The notes: a model not told the origin generated them from the sequence alone. DNA of 64,000 nt from Holosporaceae bacterium 'Namur' (GCA_014116815.1 JACGYV010000001.1:124001-188000); one strand, 5' to 3'. Shown: positions 19,625 through 28,543, counted from the first letter of the stretch. Numbers and translations: made by a program.

Positions 19625-20558
19625 TATTAATAGCGCTTTATCGGAAGGACTGATAAAGTTTGCAAATTTAGATTTTGAGTGCCTTAAAGCATTACAAAAA
19701 TTTATCGGCGGCAATAAATATGCGAGGTTAATGCGCCTGGATAGGCCTGTAGGCTCTTTGCTCTTAATGTTGCCTTGCTTATGGTCAATCGGGTTCGCAA
19801 CCAGTAGTTTTTTACAAAAAATAATATTTTCATTATTATTTGCTTTCGGTGCAATGGTGACTAGAAGTGCAGGTTGTATAATTAATGATATTGTGGATAA
19901 AAATTTTGATGCCAAGATTGAACGTACTAAAACTAGGCCGCTTGCAACTAATGAGGTTTCTTTAAAAGAAGCATATATACTCCTCTGTATGCTACTTACA
20001 ATCGCTTTCTTTTTACTTATGTTTTTACCCAAAGCAGCAGTTTTTATCGGGATTGTAAGTATAATTCCTATAGTTATTTATCCCTTTTTAAAAAGGTATA
20101 CTTATTACCCTCAAGTATTTCTAGGTTTTGTGTTTAATTTAGGGGTGATTATGGCATGGGCGGCTGTTTCGCCCGCCTTCTCTTTAATACCTATATTAGT
20201 TTATATTTCCGCCGTATCCTGGACGGTTGCTTATGATACTATTTATGCCCTTCAAGATAAAAAAGATGATCTTGAAGTCGGTGTGAAATCACTTGCAATT
20301 AAGCTTGGTGATGCTGCTGGCCAGGTAATTTGGGTTTTATATAGAATTGCTGCCATATGCTTATTTATAGTCGGATTAAACACTCACATGAACTGGGGAT
20401 TTTATATACTTATGGGGCTTGCGACTTATCATCTCTATTGGCAGGCGGAAACTGTGGATATTCATGATGCGAATGATGCAGGCAAAAAATTCAGATCCAA
20501 TCTGCAATACGGGCTCTTAGTATTACTTGCAATATGGATAGGAAAAGTAAAATTTTAA
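19599..20558 (+). CDS. ubiA: UbiA, 4-hydroxybenzoate polyprenyltransferase
   Basis: Membrane prenyltransferase that attaches the polyprenyl tail to 4-hydroxybenzoate in ubiquinone synthesis. It has both aspartate-rich motifs: [15 protein letters not shown] in the first half and [16 protein letters not shown] in the second. About eight hydrophobic helices are visible. The 319-residue reading includes a roughly 40-residue N-terminal extension before [15 protein letters not shown], so a start further downstream is possible. It overlaps nuoC by 26 bases, pairing quinone synthesis with a quinone-reducing enzyme. Confidence 0.93.
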   Translation: MKKQNKISSINSALSEGLIKFANLDFECLKALQKFIGGNKYARLMRLDRPVGSLLLMLPCLWSIGFATSSFLQKIIFSLLFAFGAMVTRSAGCIINDIVDKNFDAKIERTKTRPLATNEVSLKEAYILLCMLLTIAFFLLMFLPKAAVFIGIVSIIPIVIYPFLKRYTYYPQVFLGFVFNLGVIMAWAAVSPAFSLIPILVYISAVSWTVAYDTIYALQDKKDDLEVGVKSLAIKLGDAAGQVIWVLYRIAAICLFIVGLNTHMNWGFYILMGLATYHLYWQAETVDIHDANDAGKKFRSNLQYGLLVLLAIWIGKVKF

Positions 20559-20632
20559 TATTAGCTGAGTACTTTTAATTTTATACGTAAAACGTAAATA
20601 TATAAAAAATATTAGCGATTGTTCTTGAAGCA

Positions 20633-20668
20633 AATTTATGTAATATTAACCACAAATTTACATAAATT
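20633..20668. repeat. Inverted repeat upstream of the ABC-F gene
   Basis: AATTTATGTAA (20633-20643) is matched by its exact inverse TTACATAAATT (20658-20668) across 14 bases, ending 17 bases before the next start codon. There is no T tract, so it reads more like an operator or an mRNA hairpin covering the leader than a terminator. In AT-rich DNA an 11-base dyad can arise by chance. Confidence 0.4.
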
Positions 20669-20685
20669 ATTATAAGTTACAATAT

Positions 20686-22539
20686 ATGCTTTCAGTAACA
20701 AATCTTACCTATCTAATTGCTGGAAGGATGATATTTCACAATGCCTCACTGCAAGTTTCCGTCGGCCAAAGAATCGGACTAGTCGGAGCCAACGGTACGG
20801 GAAAATCTACTTTACTTAAACTTATTTGCGAGGAACTGCTCCCCGATTCCGGAGAAATAGCGCTGGTAAGAAACATTTCCGTCGGTATGGTAAGGCAGGA
20901 TTTGCCTCATGATGATACTAAACTTATAGATGTCGTGCTTGCGGCGGATACGGAGAGAGATAGCCTTTTAAAGGAGGCGGAGACTACGGAGGATCCCGAT
21001 CGTATCGGATACATATACACCCGGTTAGAAGAAATAAGAGCTTATGAAGCTCCTGCAAGGGCGGCAAGTATACTTTCCGGGCTTGGCTTCGACGAAGAAG
21101 CGCAAAATAGCGCTATATCAAAGTTTTCCGGAGGATGGCGTATGCGGGTTGCGCTTGCTGCGGCATTATTTCGTAATCCTGATCTTTTAATGCTTGATGA
21201 ACCGACTAACCATCTGGATTTTGAAGCTATGGTATGGCTTGAAAATTATCTTATGCGTTATGAAAAAACCTTAATCATAATTAGTCACGATAGAGATATT
21301 TTAAATAAAACCGTAACCCACATAGTTCATCTTAATAATCTGGGGCTAGAAAATTATACCGGAAATTACGATCAATTCGAGCGCAGACGTGCAGAGAAAT
21401 TAATCAGCCAACAAGCTATACATGAAAAGCAACAGGCACAAAAAAATAAAATGATGAAATTTGTCGAGCGTTTTCGTGCTAAGGCAAGTAAAGCTAAACA
21501 GGCGCAAAGCCGATTGAAGGCGATTGAAAAAATGGATATTGTGGATGCGGTAATTGCCGAACGCACAAAACCCTTTATATTTCCTGAGCCTGAGCAGTTA
21601 TACTCTCCCATGATAGTATTGGATAATGTTGATGTCGGTTATGATGGTGTGCCGATATTGCGTAATTTAAGTTTAAATATAGATATGGATGACCGTATTG
21701 CGTTACTTGGCGCGAACGGTAACGGTAAGTCCACCTTGGTGAAATTATTATCCGGTCGCCTTGCACCATTAAGCGGGGAGGTAAAGAAACCAAGTAAGTT
21801 AAAAATCGGCTATTTCTCGCAACACCAGGCAGAGGAGCTGGATATAACACAAACTCCATATGAACTGATGCGTAGAGAAATGCAAGATCAAGCTGAAGCT
21901 AAAATTCGGGCAGCCTTAGGAAAATTCGGTTTTGACAAGTTTAAATCGGATACTAAGGTGGAAGAGCTTTCAGGCGGTGAGAAAGCAAGACTTTTACTCT
22001 CGCTTATGAGCTTCGATGCTCCTCATATAATGTTGTTGGATGAGCCGACTAACCATCTTGATATAGAAGCCCGCGAAGCTTTAACCCAGGCACTGAATAA
22101 CTATACGGGCGCAGTAATTCTGGTTAGCCATGATCCGCATTTGGTAGGCGCGGTTGCCGATAGGCTATGGTTGGTGGCAAACGGCACCTGCAAACCTTAT
22201 GAGGAAGATATAGCCGCGTATCGTGATTTGGTTATCATGCAACGCAAAAAAGAACGTTCCGGTACTAAGCAAAAATCCCAAAATAAAAATAAATCAAATC
22301 ATAATAAAACAGAACTTTCCAAGTTAGATAAAGAATCTAAACAATTAGAGAAAAAAATAGCGGAGCTCACCAACAAAAAAGAACTTATTGAAAGCGAGAT
22401 TGCAGATTATTCAACTAAAGGTGAGTATAGCAAAATTGAAAATTTGAATAAGTCACTTTCTTTGGTTTTAAAAGATATGGAAGTTATAGAAGCTGATTGG
22501 ATTAAGGTGCAGGGAAAAATTGAGGAAGCGAATACTTAA
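20686..22539 (+). CDS. ABC-F family ATPase (Uup/YheS type)
   Basis: A soluble protein of 617 residues with two ABC domains and no membrane segments. Domain 1 has GANGTGKST, FSGGWRMRVALAAALF and MLDEPTNHLDFEAM. Domain 2 has GANGNGKST, LSGGEKARLLLSLMSF and LLDEPTNHLDIEAR. The linker between them is basic and helical. The C-terminal 90 residues form a Lys/Glu-rich coiled coil. ABC-F proteins act on ribosomes in translation or antibiotic protection, not in transport. The extra C-terminal coil favours YheS or Uup over EttA. A run of low-information DNA follows it. Confidence 0.93.
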   Translation: MLSVTNLTYLIAGRMIFHNASLQVSVGQRIGLVGANGTGKSTLLKLICEELLPDSGEIALVRNISVGMVRQDLPHDDTKLIDVVLAADTERDSLLKEAETTEDPDRIGYIYTRLEEIRAYEAPARAASILSGLGFDEEAQNSAISKFSGGWRMRVALAAALFRNPDLLMLDEPTNHLDFEAMVWLENYLMRYEKTLIIISHDRDILNKTVTHIVHLNNLGLENYTGNYDQFERRRAEKLISQQAIHEKQQAQKNKMMKFVERFRAKASKAKQAQSRLKAIEKMDIVDAVIAERTKPFIFPEPEQLYSPMIVLDNVDVGYDGVPILRNLSLNIDMDDRIALLGANGNGKSTLVKLLSGRLAPLSGEVKKPSKLKIGYFSQHQAEELDITQTPYELMRREMQDQAEAKIRAALGKFGFDKFKSDTKVEELSGGEKARLLLSLMSFDAPHIMLLDEPTNHLDIEAREALTQALNNYTGAVILVSHDPHLVGAVADRLWLVANGTCKPYEEDIAAYRDLVIMQRKKERSGTKQKSQNKNKSNHNKTELSKLDKESKQLEKKIAELTNKKELIESEIADYSTKGEYSKIENLNKSLSLVLKDMEVIEADWIKVQGKIEEANT

Positions 22540-22659
22540 AAAATCCTCATTATAATATCAAGAATACACTACGAATTGAGGTTAGAATAAATATGTGCCG
22601 GGAGGCTTTAAGGGGCTCACTTGGCTAATTATGCTATAAGTTGAATCCCTATGCAATAG

Positions 22660-22815
22660 GGAGCATAGTTGAGCTATAAAAAAATAAACTAAGTTTACGA
22701 TAAATGAATAGTCATTTATACGAGCATACGCCGTAAAGTATCTGATTTTCAGGTATAGGCTAGAGTATTTAAACTTAATTTATTATATTTGAATAAGCAC
22801 ATTGGATTTTCAAAT
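22660..22815. repeat. Dispersed inverted-repeat element, copy A
   Basis: About 155 bases shared with copy B at 52667-52820. Both start GGAGCATAGTT, continue with CTATAAAAAA then TAAACTAAGTTTACG and ATAAATGA, and end with a TGATTTT-CAG-TATAGGCTA block, TAAACTTAA-TTA and ATTTTCAAAT. The middle 40 bases differ. Here the middle carries its own hairpin (ATAAATGA and TCATTTAT, 4-base loop). The ends are inverted relative to each other (TAAACTAAGTTTA against TAAACTTAATTTA). No reading frame fits. The form suggests a MITE or decayed insertion-sequence ends. The 120 bases between the ABC-F stop and this copy hold nothing I recognise. Confidence 0.7.
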
Positions 22816-22821
22816 TAATTC

Positions 22822-22974
22822 ACTATAATCATTACCGCTTCTGCGCCGACGGCTTTCGTTGTTTACTTGATTGCTAAGCAATTTTCCATTGAGCAGGAAA
22901 AGGTTAAAATGATAGTAGCTATAAGTTCTATTACTTCGCTAATAACGCTTACATTTATAACTTTAAATATTTAA
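22822..22974 (+). pseudogene. 3' remnant of an AEC (auxin efflux carrier) family transporter
   Basis: An open frame of about 50 codons without a start, ending TAA at 22972-22974. It reads TIIITASAPTAFVVYLIAKQ, then FSIEQEKVKM, then IVAISSITSLITLTFITLNI. This matches the last two helices of AEC family permeases, where SAxPTA...L is followed by a charged loop and a final SxITLP-like helix. Nothing upstream continues the frame: the dispersed repeat ends just before it. I read it as the tail of a transporter gene destroyed by deletion or insertion. The family call is from motif memory. Confidence 0.55.
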
Positions 22975-23020
22975 AGTCAGTAATTGCTTTATACAAAGGC
23001 ATATTAGACCGGGTCATTAA

Positions 23021-23057
23021 AAAAACTCTTTTTGCAGGTAGTACAAAAAGAGTTTTT
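23021..23057. terminator. Bidirectional rho-independent terminator
   Basis: AAAAACTCTTTTTG (23021-23034) pairs perfectly with CAAAAAGAGTTTTT (23044-23057): a 14-bp stem with a 9-base loop, A-rich on one side and T-rich on the other, so it can work in both directions. It lies between the plus-strand transporter remnant and the minus-strand argH-lptM genes and closes the latter. Confidence 0.78.
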
Positions 23058-23084
23058 AATACTCGGTATCTTGTATTATGGGAT

Positions 23085-23207
23085 TTATTTATTATCTTGC
23101 GGAGGAATATAAACACCTTCCTCATCGGGCAAAGATAAATCTCCCTTAATACCGCAAGAACATAGTGCTAAAGATAACATAATAGAAAGTATAGTTTTCT
23201 TAATCAT
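23085..23207 (-). CDS. lptM: LptM (YifL) small outer-membrane lipoprotein
   Basis: A 40-residue gene. Its N-terminus MIKKTILSIMLSLALCSCG has a lysine start, a hydrophobic stretch and a lipobox whose cysteine (Cys16 or Cys18) would be lipidated. Immediately after comes GIKGDLSLP, matching the GLKGPLYxP motif that defines LptM/YifL. In E. coli LptM helps oxidative maturation of the LPS translocon LptD-LptE. GGAGAGGG lies just upstream of the ATG as a strong ribosome binding site. It follows argH by 21 bases on the same strand; argH-lptM(-lysA) is a recurring proteobacterial neighbourhood. lysA is not here. Confidence 0.85.
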   Translation of the reverse strand: MIKKTILSIMLSLALCSCGIKGDLSLPDEEGVYIPPQDNK

Positions 23208-23228
23208 TTTGCCCTCTCCTAATAATTA

Positions 23229-24701
23229 TTATAAATATCTTCTTCTTGCAGATCTTATAGCTTTTCTCACCTGTACCGGGTTGGTTCCGGCAGTAGTTCT
23301 TCTGCTGATTACCGCTCTTGATGCAATTAATACACTATAGATATCATCATTAATTTTCGGCTCAATTGCTTGAAGCTCGTTTAATTCAAGTAAAGAAAGT
23401 TTAGATTCTTTTTGAATTGCTAAATTAACAATTTTTTGAGTTGTATTAATAGCTTTCTTCGGCTGCATGCCGGTATTAATAATTAACCAGTTAACTAAGT
23501 CCGGAGCGGTAGAATAACCATATTGTGCAGCTTCTTTCATTTCTTTTCTGTTTACAATAAAGTCGGCAGATAATGCAGCCATAACATTAATGTTATTTAA
23601 TAAGGTATCATAGGTTTCAAATACTGGTTCCGCAGCTTCCTGTAAATCTTCCGAGAAGCCGACTGAAAGACCTTTTAGCGTAGTTAAAATATTTACTAAT
23701 GCACCGTAAACTTTCCCGGTTCTACCTCTAACCAATTCAATAATTTTCGGATCCCTCTTGAAAGGAGTTATAGAACTTTGTACTACAAACGCGTTTGAGA
23801 AAGAGATGAAATTATTATTAGGGCTATGCCAGAATATCAGGTCTTCTGCAATTCTTGATAAATGCATGGAACAAATAGAAGCAAAAGATAAAAACTCAAC
23901 TACGTAATCTCTATCAGTTACGGAATCAATAGAGTTCGGCGCAGCTTTATCAAAACCGAGTATTCTTCCTACCATCTCACGGTTAATATAGAAAGCGGAT
24001 CCGGCCAATGAATTAGAACCGTAAGGCGAGGTATTCAACCTTGCTCTCGCATCTTTAATCCTACCCCTATCACGACCGAGCATTTCAACATATGCCATCA
24101 GGTGATGTCCTAAAGATATAGGTTGCTCAACTTGCATGTTGGTATAACCGGGCATCAATGTTTTAACGTTTTCTTCCGCCTTGTCAATTAATGCAGCTTG
24201 TAGGTTTAGTAGGCCGCTATCAAGACTATCATATGCATCTCTGACCCATAGTTTCAAATCGCCTGAAATCTGATCGTTTTTAGATCTGGCGATATATAAA
24301 CTTTCAACGGCACCACCGCAAAGTTCAGCTAATCTTCTTTCAATATTATCATAAATATCATTTTGAGTATTATCAAAATTGAATTTACCTTCAGATATCT
24401 CTTTTTTAATGATATCTAAGCCTTCAATCAGCTTCTTACCATCCTGATCCGCAATAATTTCTCTTTTTACATGCATTCTAAGCTGAGCTTTAGTAGATTC
24501 GATCGCTACAGCATAAAGCCTTTTATCAATATTCAATGAGCTTAGCATTTTTCTGGTAAGTTCATTGGTACTATTGTTAAAGAAGCCACCCCAAAGAGGG
24601 TTTACAGCTCCTTCTACTTGTGAAATAGAGGATGTTAAATTATCATTGCTATTTGCAACATCCGGAGTTAATTCTTGTTTATTGAGTTTGCGTGCTGTCA
24701 T
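23229..24701 (-). CDS. argH: Argininosuccinate lyase family protein
   Basis: Member of the fumarase/argininosuccinate lyase superfamily; ArgH splits argininosuccinate to arginine and fumarate. Family features include WGGFFNNSTNELTRKMLSSL near residue 37, IDKRLYAVAIESTKAQ, YTNMQVEQPISLGHHLMAYV, and GSNSLAGSAFYINREMVGR. The superfamily signature loop, usually GSSxMPxKxNP, reads QSSITPFKRDPK: the serine pair stays but Met, Gln and Asn positions have changed. The 490 residues include an extra N-terminal tail of about 35. No other arginine genes are near. Catalysis of the standard reaction is likely but not certain. Confidence 0.85.
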   Translation of the reverse strand: MTARKLNKQELTPDVANSNDNLTSSISQVEGAVNPLWGGFFNNSTNELTRKMLSSLNIDKRLYAVAIESTKAQLRMHVKREIIADQDGKKLIEGLDIIKKEISEGKFNFDNTQNDIYDNIERRLAELCGGAVESLYIARSKNDQISGDLKLWVRDAYDSLDSGLLNLQAALIDKAEENVKTLMPGYTNMQVEQPISLGHHLMAYVEMLGRDRGRIKDARARLNTSPYGSNSLAGSAFYINREMVGRILGFDKAAPNSIDSVTDRDYVVEFLSFASICSMHLSRIAEDLIFWHSPNNNFISFSNAFVVQSSITPFKRDPKIIELVRGRTGKVYGALVNILTTLKGLSVGFSEDLQEAAEPVFETYDTLLNNINVMAALSADFIVNRKEMKEAAQYGYSTAPDLVNWLIINTGMQPKKAINTTQKIVNLAIQKESKLSLLELNELQAIEPKINDDIYSVLIASRAVISRRTTAGTNPVQVRKAIRSARRRYL

Positions 24702-24736
24702 AATACTAATTTTTATCGGGTTGAATAAGTTATCAA

Positions 24737-25510
24737 ATGTTTAACAAAATTTTAAAAAAACTTCTTTTAAGATTTGTAACAAATTTTTTGTACATATCAA
24801 CGTTTTTTTTTGTTTGCACCCTTATTTTTGCTATAGAAATTGGATTTAATTGTATAAGTGTTGCAAAAGCATCTCCAATAGACATACATAAAAGCAGGAA
24901 GGGTATAGAAGTAAATAAAATGTTTGAGGCGGGGAGATTAAAGCACAAAATAGAAGTACCCAGAGCTCAGATATTCAATAAAGACGGAAGCGCCCATCTC
25001 TTAAAAGAATTTAAAAATAAATTTGTTGTATTATATTTATGGGCAAGCTGGTGCACCGATTGTATTAATGAGTTAACTAAGCTTGATCAGCTCGCGAGAG
25101 AATTAAAGTATAAAGAGGTTGATGATATAGTAATCCTTCCGATCACAATTGACTTTAAATCTCCTCGGCAACTGCAAATATTTTTAAAACAAAGAAATAT
25201 ACACAATATAGATTTTTTTCTTGATCCTAAAAAAGAGATAATGGGTGAATTAGGTGTACACTCGTTGCCGAGTTCATTTCTAATTAATAAGAGCGGATAT
25301 ATTATTGCTTCATATAAGCGCCAATTAGATTGGTCAAATGAGATCATTTTAGAAAAGATATTAAATATGAAAGAAGAAAATGACCGCACGGTTAAAAGCA
25401 GGCCAAACAACAATGAAATCCTAAAAGAAGATGACAAGAATAAATCTGAGGATATAATCCCTCAAATAAATTCCAAAAAAACTGAAAAGCAACCTACTTT
25501 TATAGGGTAA
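24737..25510 (+). CDS. TlpA-like membrane-anchored thioredoxin
   Basis: A thiol-disulfide oxidoreductase of the TlpA/ResA type. An uncleaved N-terminal membrane helix (about residues 12-35) would place the thioredoxin fold in the periplasm. The redox motif is WCTDC in YLWASWCTDCINELTKL. The cis-proline region reads LGVHSLPSSFLINKSG. Such proteins reduce cysteines of cytochrome c or of CuA in cytochrome oxidase. The last 50 residues are charged and probably disordered. It is divergent from argH and is followed after 6 bases by dut. Confidence 0.88.
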   Translation: MFNKILKKLLLRFVTNFLYISTFFFVCTLIFAIEIGFNCISVAKASPIDIHKSRKGIEVNKMFEAGRLKHKIEVPRAQIFNKDGSAHLLKEFKNKFVVLYLWASWCTDCINELTKLDQLARELKYKEVDDIVILPITIDFKSPRQLQIFLKQRNIHNIDFFLDPKKEIMGELGVHSLPSSFLINKSGYIIASYKRQLDWSNEIILEKILNMKEENDRTVKSRPNNNEILKEDDKNKSEDIIPQINSKKTEKQPTFIG

Positions 25511-25516
25511 AGTATT

Positions 25517-25966
25517 ATGTCGATTGAAAATATCTTAATTAAAAAACTCTCAAATCTGAATGAATTACCGATTCCTTCTTATGCAACGATAAATAGTGCC
25601 GGGATGGATTTAACGGCAGCCATTGAAGAGGATATAACTCTAAAGCCTTTGGAAAGAAAAGCAATCCCGACCGGTATTGCTATCGCCTTATCCGAAGGTT
25701 ATGAAGCACAAGTTAGGCCAAGATCAGGCCTTGCGTTAAAAAGCGGAATAACCGTTGCTAATGCTCCTGGCACTATTGATGCGGATTATAGAGGTGAAAT
25801 TTGCGCTATACTTATTAACTTAAGTGATAAGGATTTTGTGATCACCAGGGGGATGAGAATAGCCCAAATGGTTATAGCTAAATATTCTAAAGTTAATTGG
25901 AATATAGTCGAAGAACTACCCGAGACCGAAAGAGGTGCGGGCGGCTTCGGTTCAACGGGAGTATAG
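25517..25966 (+). CDS. dut: Dut, dUTP diphosphatase
   Basis: Trimeric enzyme that hydrolyses dUTP to dUMP, keeping uracil out of DNA and feeding thymidylate synthesis. All five motifs of the trimeric family are present: [42 protein letters not shown] and the C-terminal [11 protein letters not shown]. At 149 residues it is full length. The start 6 bases after the thioredoxin gene suggests co-transcription. Confidence 0.97.
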   Translation: MSIENILIKKLSNLNELPIPSYATINSAGMDLTAAIEEDITLKPLERKAIPTGIAIALSEGYEAQVRPRSGLALKSGITVANAPGTIDADYRGEICAILINLSDKDFVITRGMRIAQMVIAKYSKVNWNIVEELPETERGAGGFGSTGV

Positions 25967-25985
25967 TTCTCTTTACTGATAAACT

Positions 25986-26141
25986 ATGAGAGGAAATAAA
26001 GTAAGCAGTTTAAGAAAAAAGATTGTAGCGTTTCTGGTTGCACCGCTTTCTATTATTCCTTTAGCACTGGTTCTAGGTATATTTTCTTGTTATCTCATCA
26101 ATGACGGTTGCATGCGCTTATTGGTTTTTGATGAGAAATGA
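25986..26141 (+). CDS. Possible small membrane protein, 51 residues
   Basis: An ATG-started frame 19 bases after dut on the same strand. It gives a basic N-terminus (MRGNKVSSLRKK), one hydrophobic helix (IVAFLVAPLSIIPLALVLGI then FSCYLI) and a short polar tail. The positive-then-hydrophobic layout is what a small inner-membrane protein looks like. No ribosome binding site is obvious and I know no homologue, so this may be a chance frame or a remnant. Confidence 0.35.
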   Translation: MRGNKVSSLRKKIVAFLVAPLSIIPLALVLGIFSCYLINDGCMRLLVFDEK

Positions 26142-26159
26142 CTAGATCGGGCGGCGCTT

Positions 26160-26684
26160 CTAACGTAAGCTCCCCGGCTTTATATTGTCTCCAACCAATC
26201 CCGTAAGCCTTAATTTTAGCTCGGTAGCCAAAGATCTCATCACTTTCACTGCCGTTTCCTCTTTAGAAACATAGTTAGAATAAGGGGAAGATTGAATATC
26301 AAAACTTTCTACCCCGATTAAAGTATTACGTTCCATGACTTTACCGCTGTTATTATCAGTGAGTGCATAATTTAAGGTAACTCTTAAATTGTTTCTGGTT
26401 GCAAGAGCATTGCTTTGGATTGCGACGCCTTCAATCGAAATTACATAGGAAAGATCAAGAGTATAATTTTTCGGAGAATCGGTATAAGACCAGTTGAATT
26501 CATGCTCAAGCGCCGAAGTTAGTGCAATGGATTCACGGGTAGGAATTTTACTCTCGTAACTGATACTCCCCACTTTTATTCCACTTAATTGTTTGCCAAA
26601 GTTATTATCACTGTATACAGGATGAAAGCCGCATGAAGTAATAAGTAAGAGCGAAAAGAAGGCAAAAAAGTATCTCAATAGCAT
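26160..26684 (-). CDS. lptE: LptE, LPS-assembly lipoprotein
   Basis: Outer-membrane lipoprotein that plugs the LptD barrel in the LPS export machine. The 174-residue protein has a lipoprotein signal ending LLLITSCGFHPVY, with Cys18 as the lipidation site; CGFHPVY is the hallmark of alphaproteobacterial LptE. The rest shows the expected pattern, with an IPTRESIALTSALEHEF helix and VTLNYAL strand. In many alphaproteobacteria lptE lies between leuS and holA; here it stands alone, convergent with the dut side and divergent from pepF. Confidence 0.88.
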   Translation of the reverse strand: MLLRYFFAFFSLLLITSCGFHPVYSDNNFGKQLSGIKVGSISYESKIPTRESIALTSALEHEFNWSYTDSPKNYTLDLSYVISIEGVAIQSNALATRNNLRVTLNYALTDNNSGKVMERNTLIGVESFDIQSSPYSNYVSKEETAVKVMRSLATELKLRLTGLVGDNIKPGSLR

Positions 26685-26755
26685 TGTTTCAGTTGAAATC
26701 GGTTATAACTCAACTATACCTTATAACAAAAACAGCAAATTAAAAAGAGGATTCC

Positions 26756-28543
26756 ATGAATAGTATACAAATAGAAGAAAATAACAAACTTGGATTTATG
26801 CCGAAATGGGATCTGAAAGACCTCTATCAAAGCCCGAAAGATAATACTTTAACCGATGACTTAAGCAGACTGGAATCTGATATTCAAAAGTTTGCTGAGG
26901 AATACCAAAACAAAATTGCCGAACTTTCGGGCGAGGAATTTTATGCAGCTATAATTAAATATGAGAATATTAGCGACCTGATGGGTAAGATAGGGAGCTT
27001 TGCTTTTCTTTACTATACAACTGATATGACCAATCCCGAGAAGACTGCTTTCTTTCAAAATATGCAGGAGCAACTTACTCAACTTTCTGCGGCTTTAATT
27101 TTCTTTACCTTGCAAATCAATCAGTTGGAAGATGTTCATTTGGATAATCTGCTGAAGAATGAAAAGTTAGCGGGATATAAACCTTGGTTTAGAGATTTGA
27201 GGGTGTTTAGAAAGCACCAGTTATCTGATAAAGAGGAAGAAATATTACATCATACTTCTGTCACCGGCGGGCAAGCTTGGAGCCGTTTGTTTGATGAGAC
27301 TATGGTTGATTTAAGATTCCCTTTCAAAGAAAAACAACTTACTTGTAGTGAAATTTTACATAAACTTTCCGAACCGGATAGCGAAGCGAGAAAAATAGCT
27401 GCAAAATCTTTGGGAGAAGTACTGAGTAAAAATACCAAGTTATTTAGTTTAATTACTAATACTTTAGCTAAAGAAAAACAGACTATTGATACTTTAAGGA
27501 AATTCTCTAAGCCAATCTCTTCACGCAACCTTTCTAATTATATTGAAGATGAGACGGTTCAAGCACTCATTGATACGGTTAAATCCTATTATCCTAAGCT
27601 TTCCCATAGATATTATAAGCTAAAAGCCAAATGGTTCGGAGTGGAAAGCTTAGATTATTGGGACAGGAATGCCCCTCTTCCCGGCAAAACGGATAAAGTA
27701 TATTCCTGGCAGGAAGCCGTGGAATTAGTTAAAGCTTCCTTAGCTAACTTTTCTCCGAAAATTTTGGAGGTAGCAAATAACTTTTTTGAAAACAATTGGA
27801 TAGATGTGCCGACCGGTTCAGGGAAAAGAAACGGAGCCTTTGCCCACCCGACGGTTCCTTCCGCTCATCCTTACCTGATGTTGAATTATTTAGGAGGAAC
27901 TAGAGATGTAATGACCTTAGCGCATGAACTCGGACATGGTATACATCAATTACTCTCTAATAAACAGGGAGCTTTAATGTGCGGTACTCCGCTTACATTA
28001 GCTGAAACTGCTTCGGTCTTCGGTGAGCAGCTTGCCTTCAGGTACTTACTTGAAAATGAAAAAGATGAGAAAAGTAAAAAGTTGCTGATCGCAAATAAAG
28101 TTGAAGATATGTTAAATACTGTAGTCAGGCAAATTGCCTTCTGTGAATTTGAAAACATGATACATAACGAGCGCAGAGAAAAGGGAGAATTAAGCTCGGA
28201 AAGAATTTGCGGGATTTGGCTTAAAACCCAGAAAGAAAGCTTAGGAGAAAGTATTAAGTTTCATGATGAATATAAATATTATTGGGCATATGTATCGCAT
28301 TTTATTCATTCGCCGTTCTATGTCTATTCATATGCATTCGGGGATTGTTTGGTTAATTCGTTATATCAATCATATCTGGACGGAATAGAAAATTTTGAGG
28401 AAAAATATATAACCATGCTGCAAGCCGGCGGGACTTTATGGCACAAGGAGCTATTAAAGCCATTCGGTCTTGATGCTTCGCATTCCGAATTTTGGAAAAA
28501 AGGACTAAATATGATCGCAAGTTTTATTGATCAATTAGAATAA
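26756..28543 (+). CDS. pepF: Oligoendopeptidase F (M3 family)
   Basis: Cytosolic zinc metallopeptidase that degrades short peptides. The 595 residues match M3B oligoendopeptidase F in length. The zinc site is HELGHGIHQLLS (about residues 389-400), with the third ligand glutamate downstream in LAETASVFGEQLAF. The FCEFENMIH and HSPFYVYSYAFGD segments are also typical. AAAGAGG lies 6 bases before the ATG. It is divergent from lptE; a TTGAAA-16-TATACC promoter-like pair sits in the gap. Confidence 0.95.
   Translation: MNSIQIEENNKLGFMPKWDLKDLYQSPKDNTLTDDLSRLESDIQKFAEEYQNKIAELSGEEFYAAIIKYENISDLMGKIGSFAFLYYTTDMTNPEKTAFFQNMQEQLTQLSAALIFFTLQINQLEDVHLDNLLKNEKLAGYKPWFRDLRVFRKHQLSDKEEEILHHTSVTGGQAWSRLFDETMVDLRFPFKEKQLTCSEILHKLSEPDSEARKIAAKSLGEVLSKNTKLFSLITNTLAKEKQTIDTLRKFSKPISSRNLSNYIEDETVQALIDTVKSYYPKLSHRYYKLKAKWFGVESLDYWDRNAPLPGKTDKVYSWQEAVELVKASLANFSPKILEVANNFFENNWIDVPTGSGKRNGAFAHPTVPSAHPYLMLNYLGGTRDVMTLAHELGHGIHQLLSNKQGALMCGTPLTLAETASVFGEQLAFRYLLENEKDEKSKKLLIANKVEDMLNTVVRQIAFCEFENMIHNERREKGELSSERICGIWLKTQKESLGESIKFHDEYKYYWAYVSHFIHSPFYVYSYAFGDCLVNSLYQSYLDGIENFEEKYITMLQAGGTLWHKELLKPFGLDASHSEFWKKGLNMIASFIDQLE

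Noticed and set aside
19559..20032. Minus-strand 157-residue open frame across nuoC/ubiA
   Set aside because: Antisense of two well supported genes.
21575..21859. Minus-strand 94-residue open frame
   Set aside because: Lies inside the ABC-F ATPase domain 2 and has no recognisable features.
22540..23020. CRISPR-like or riboswitch-like element in the gap after the ABC-F gene
   Set aside because: No regularly spaced direct repeats and no conserved riboswitch core; the repeat and transporter remnant explain most of it.
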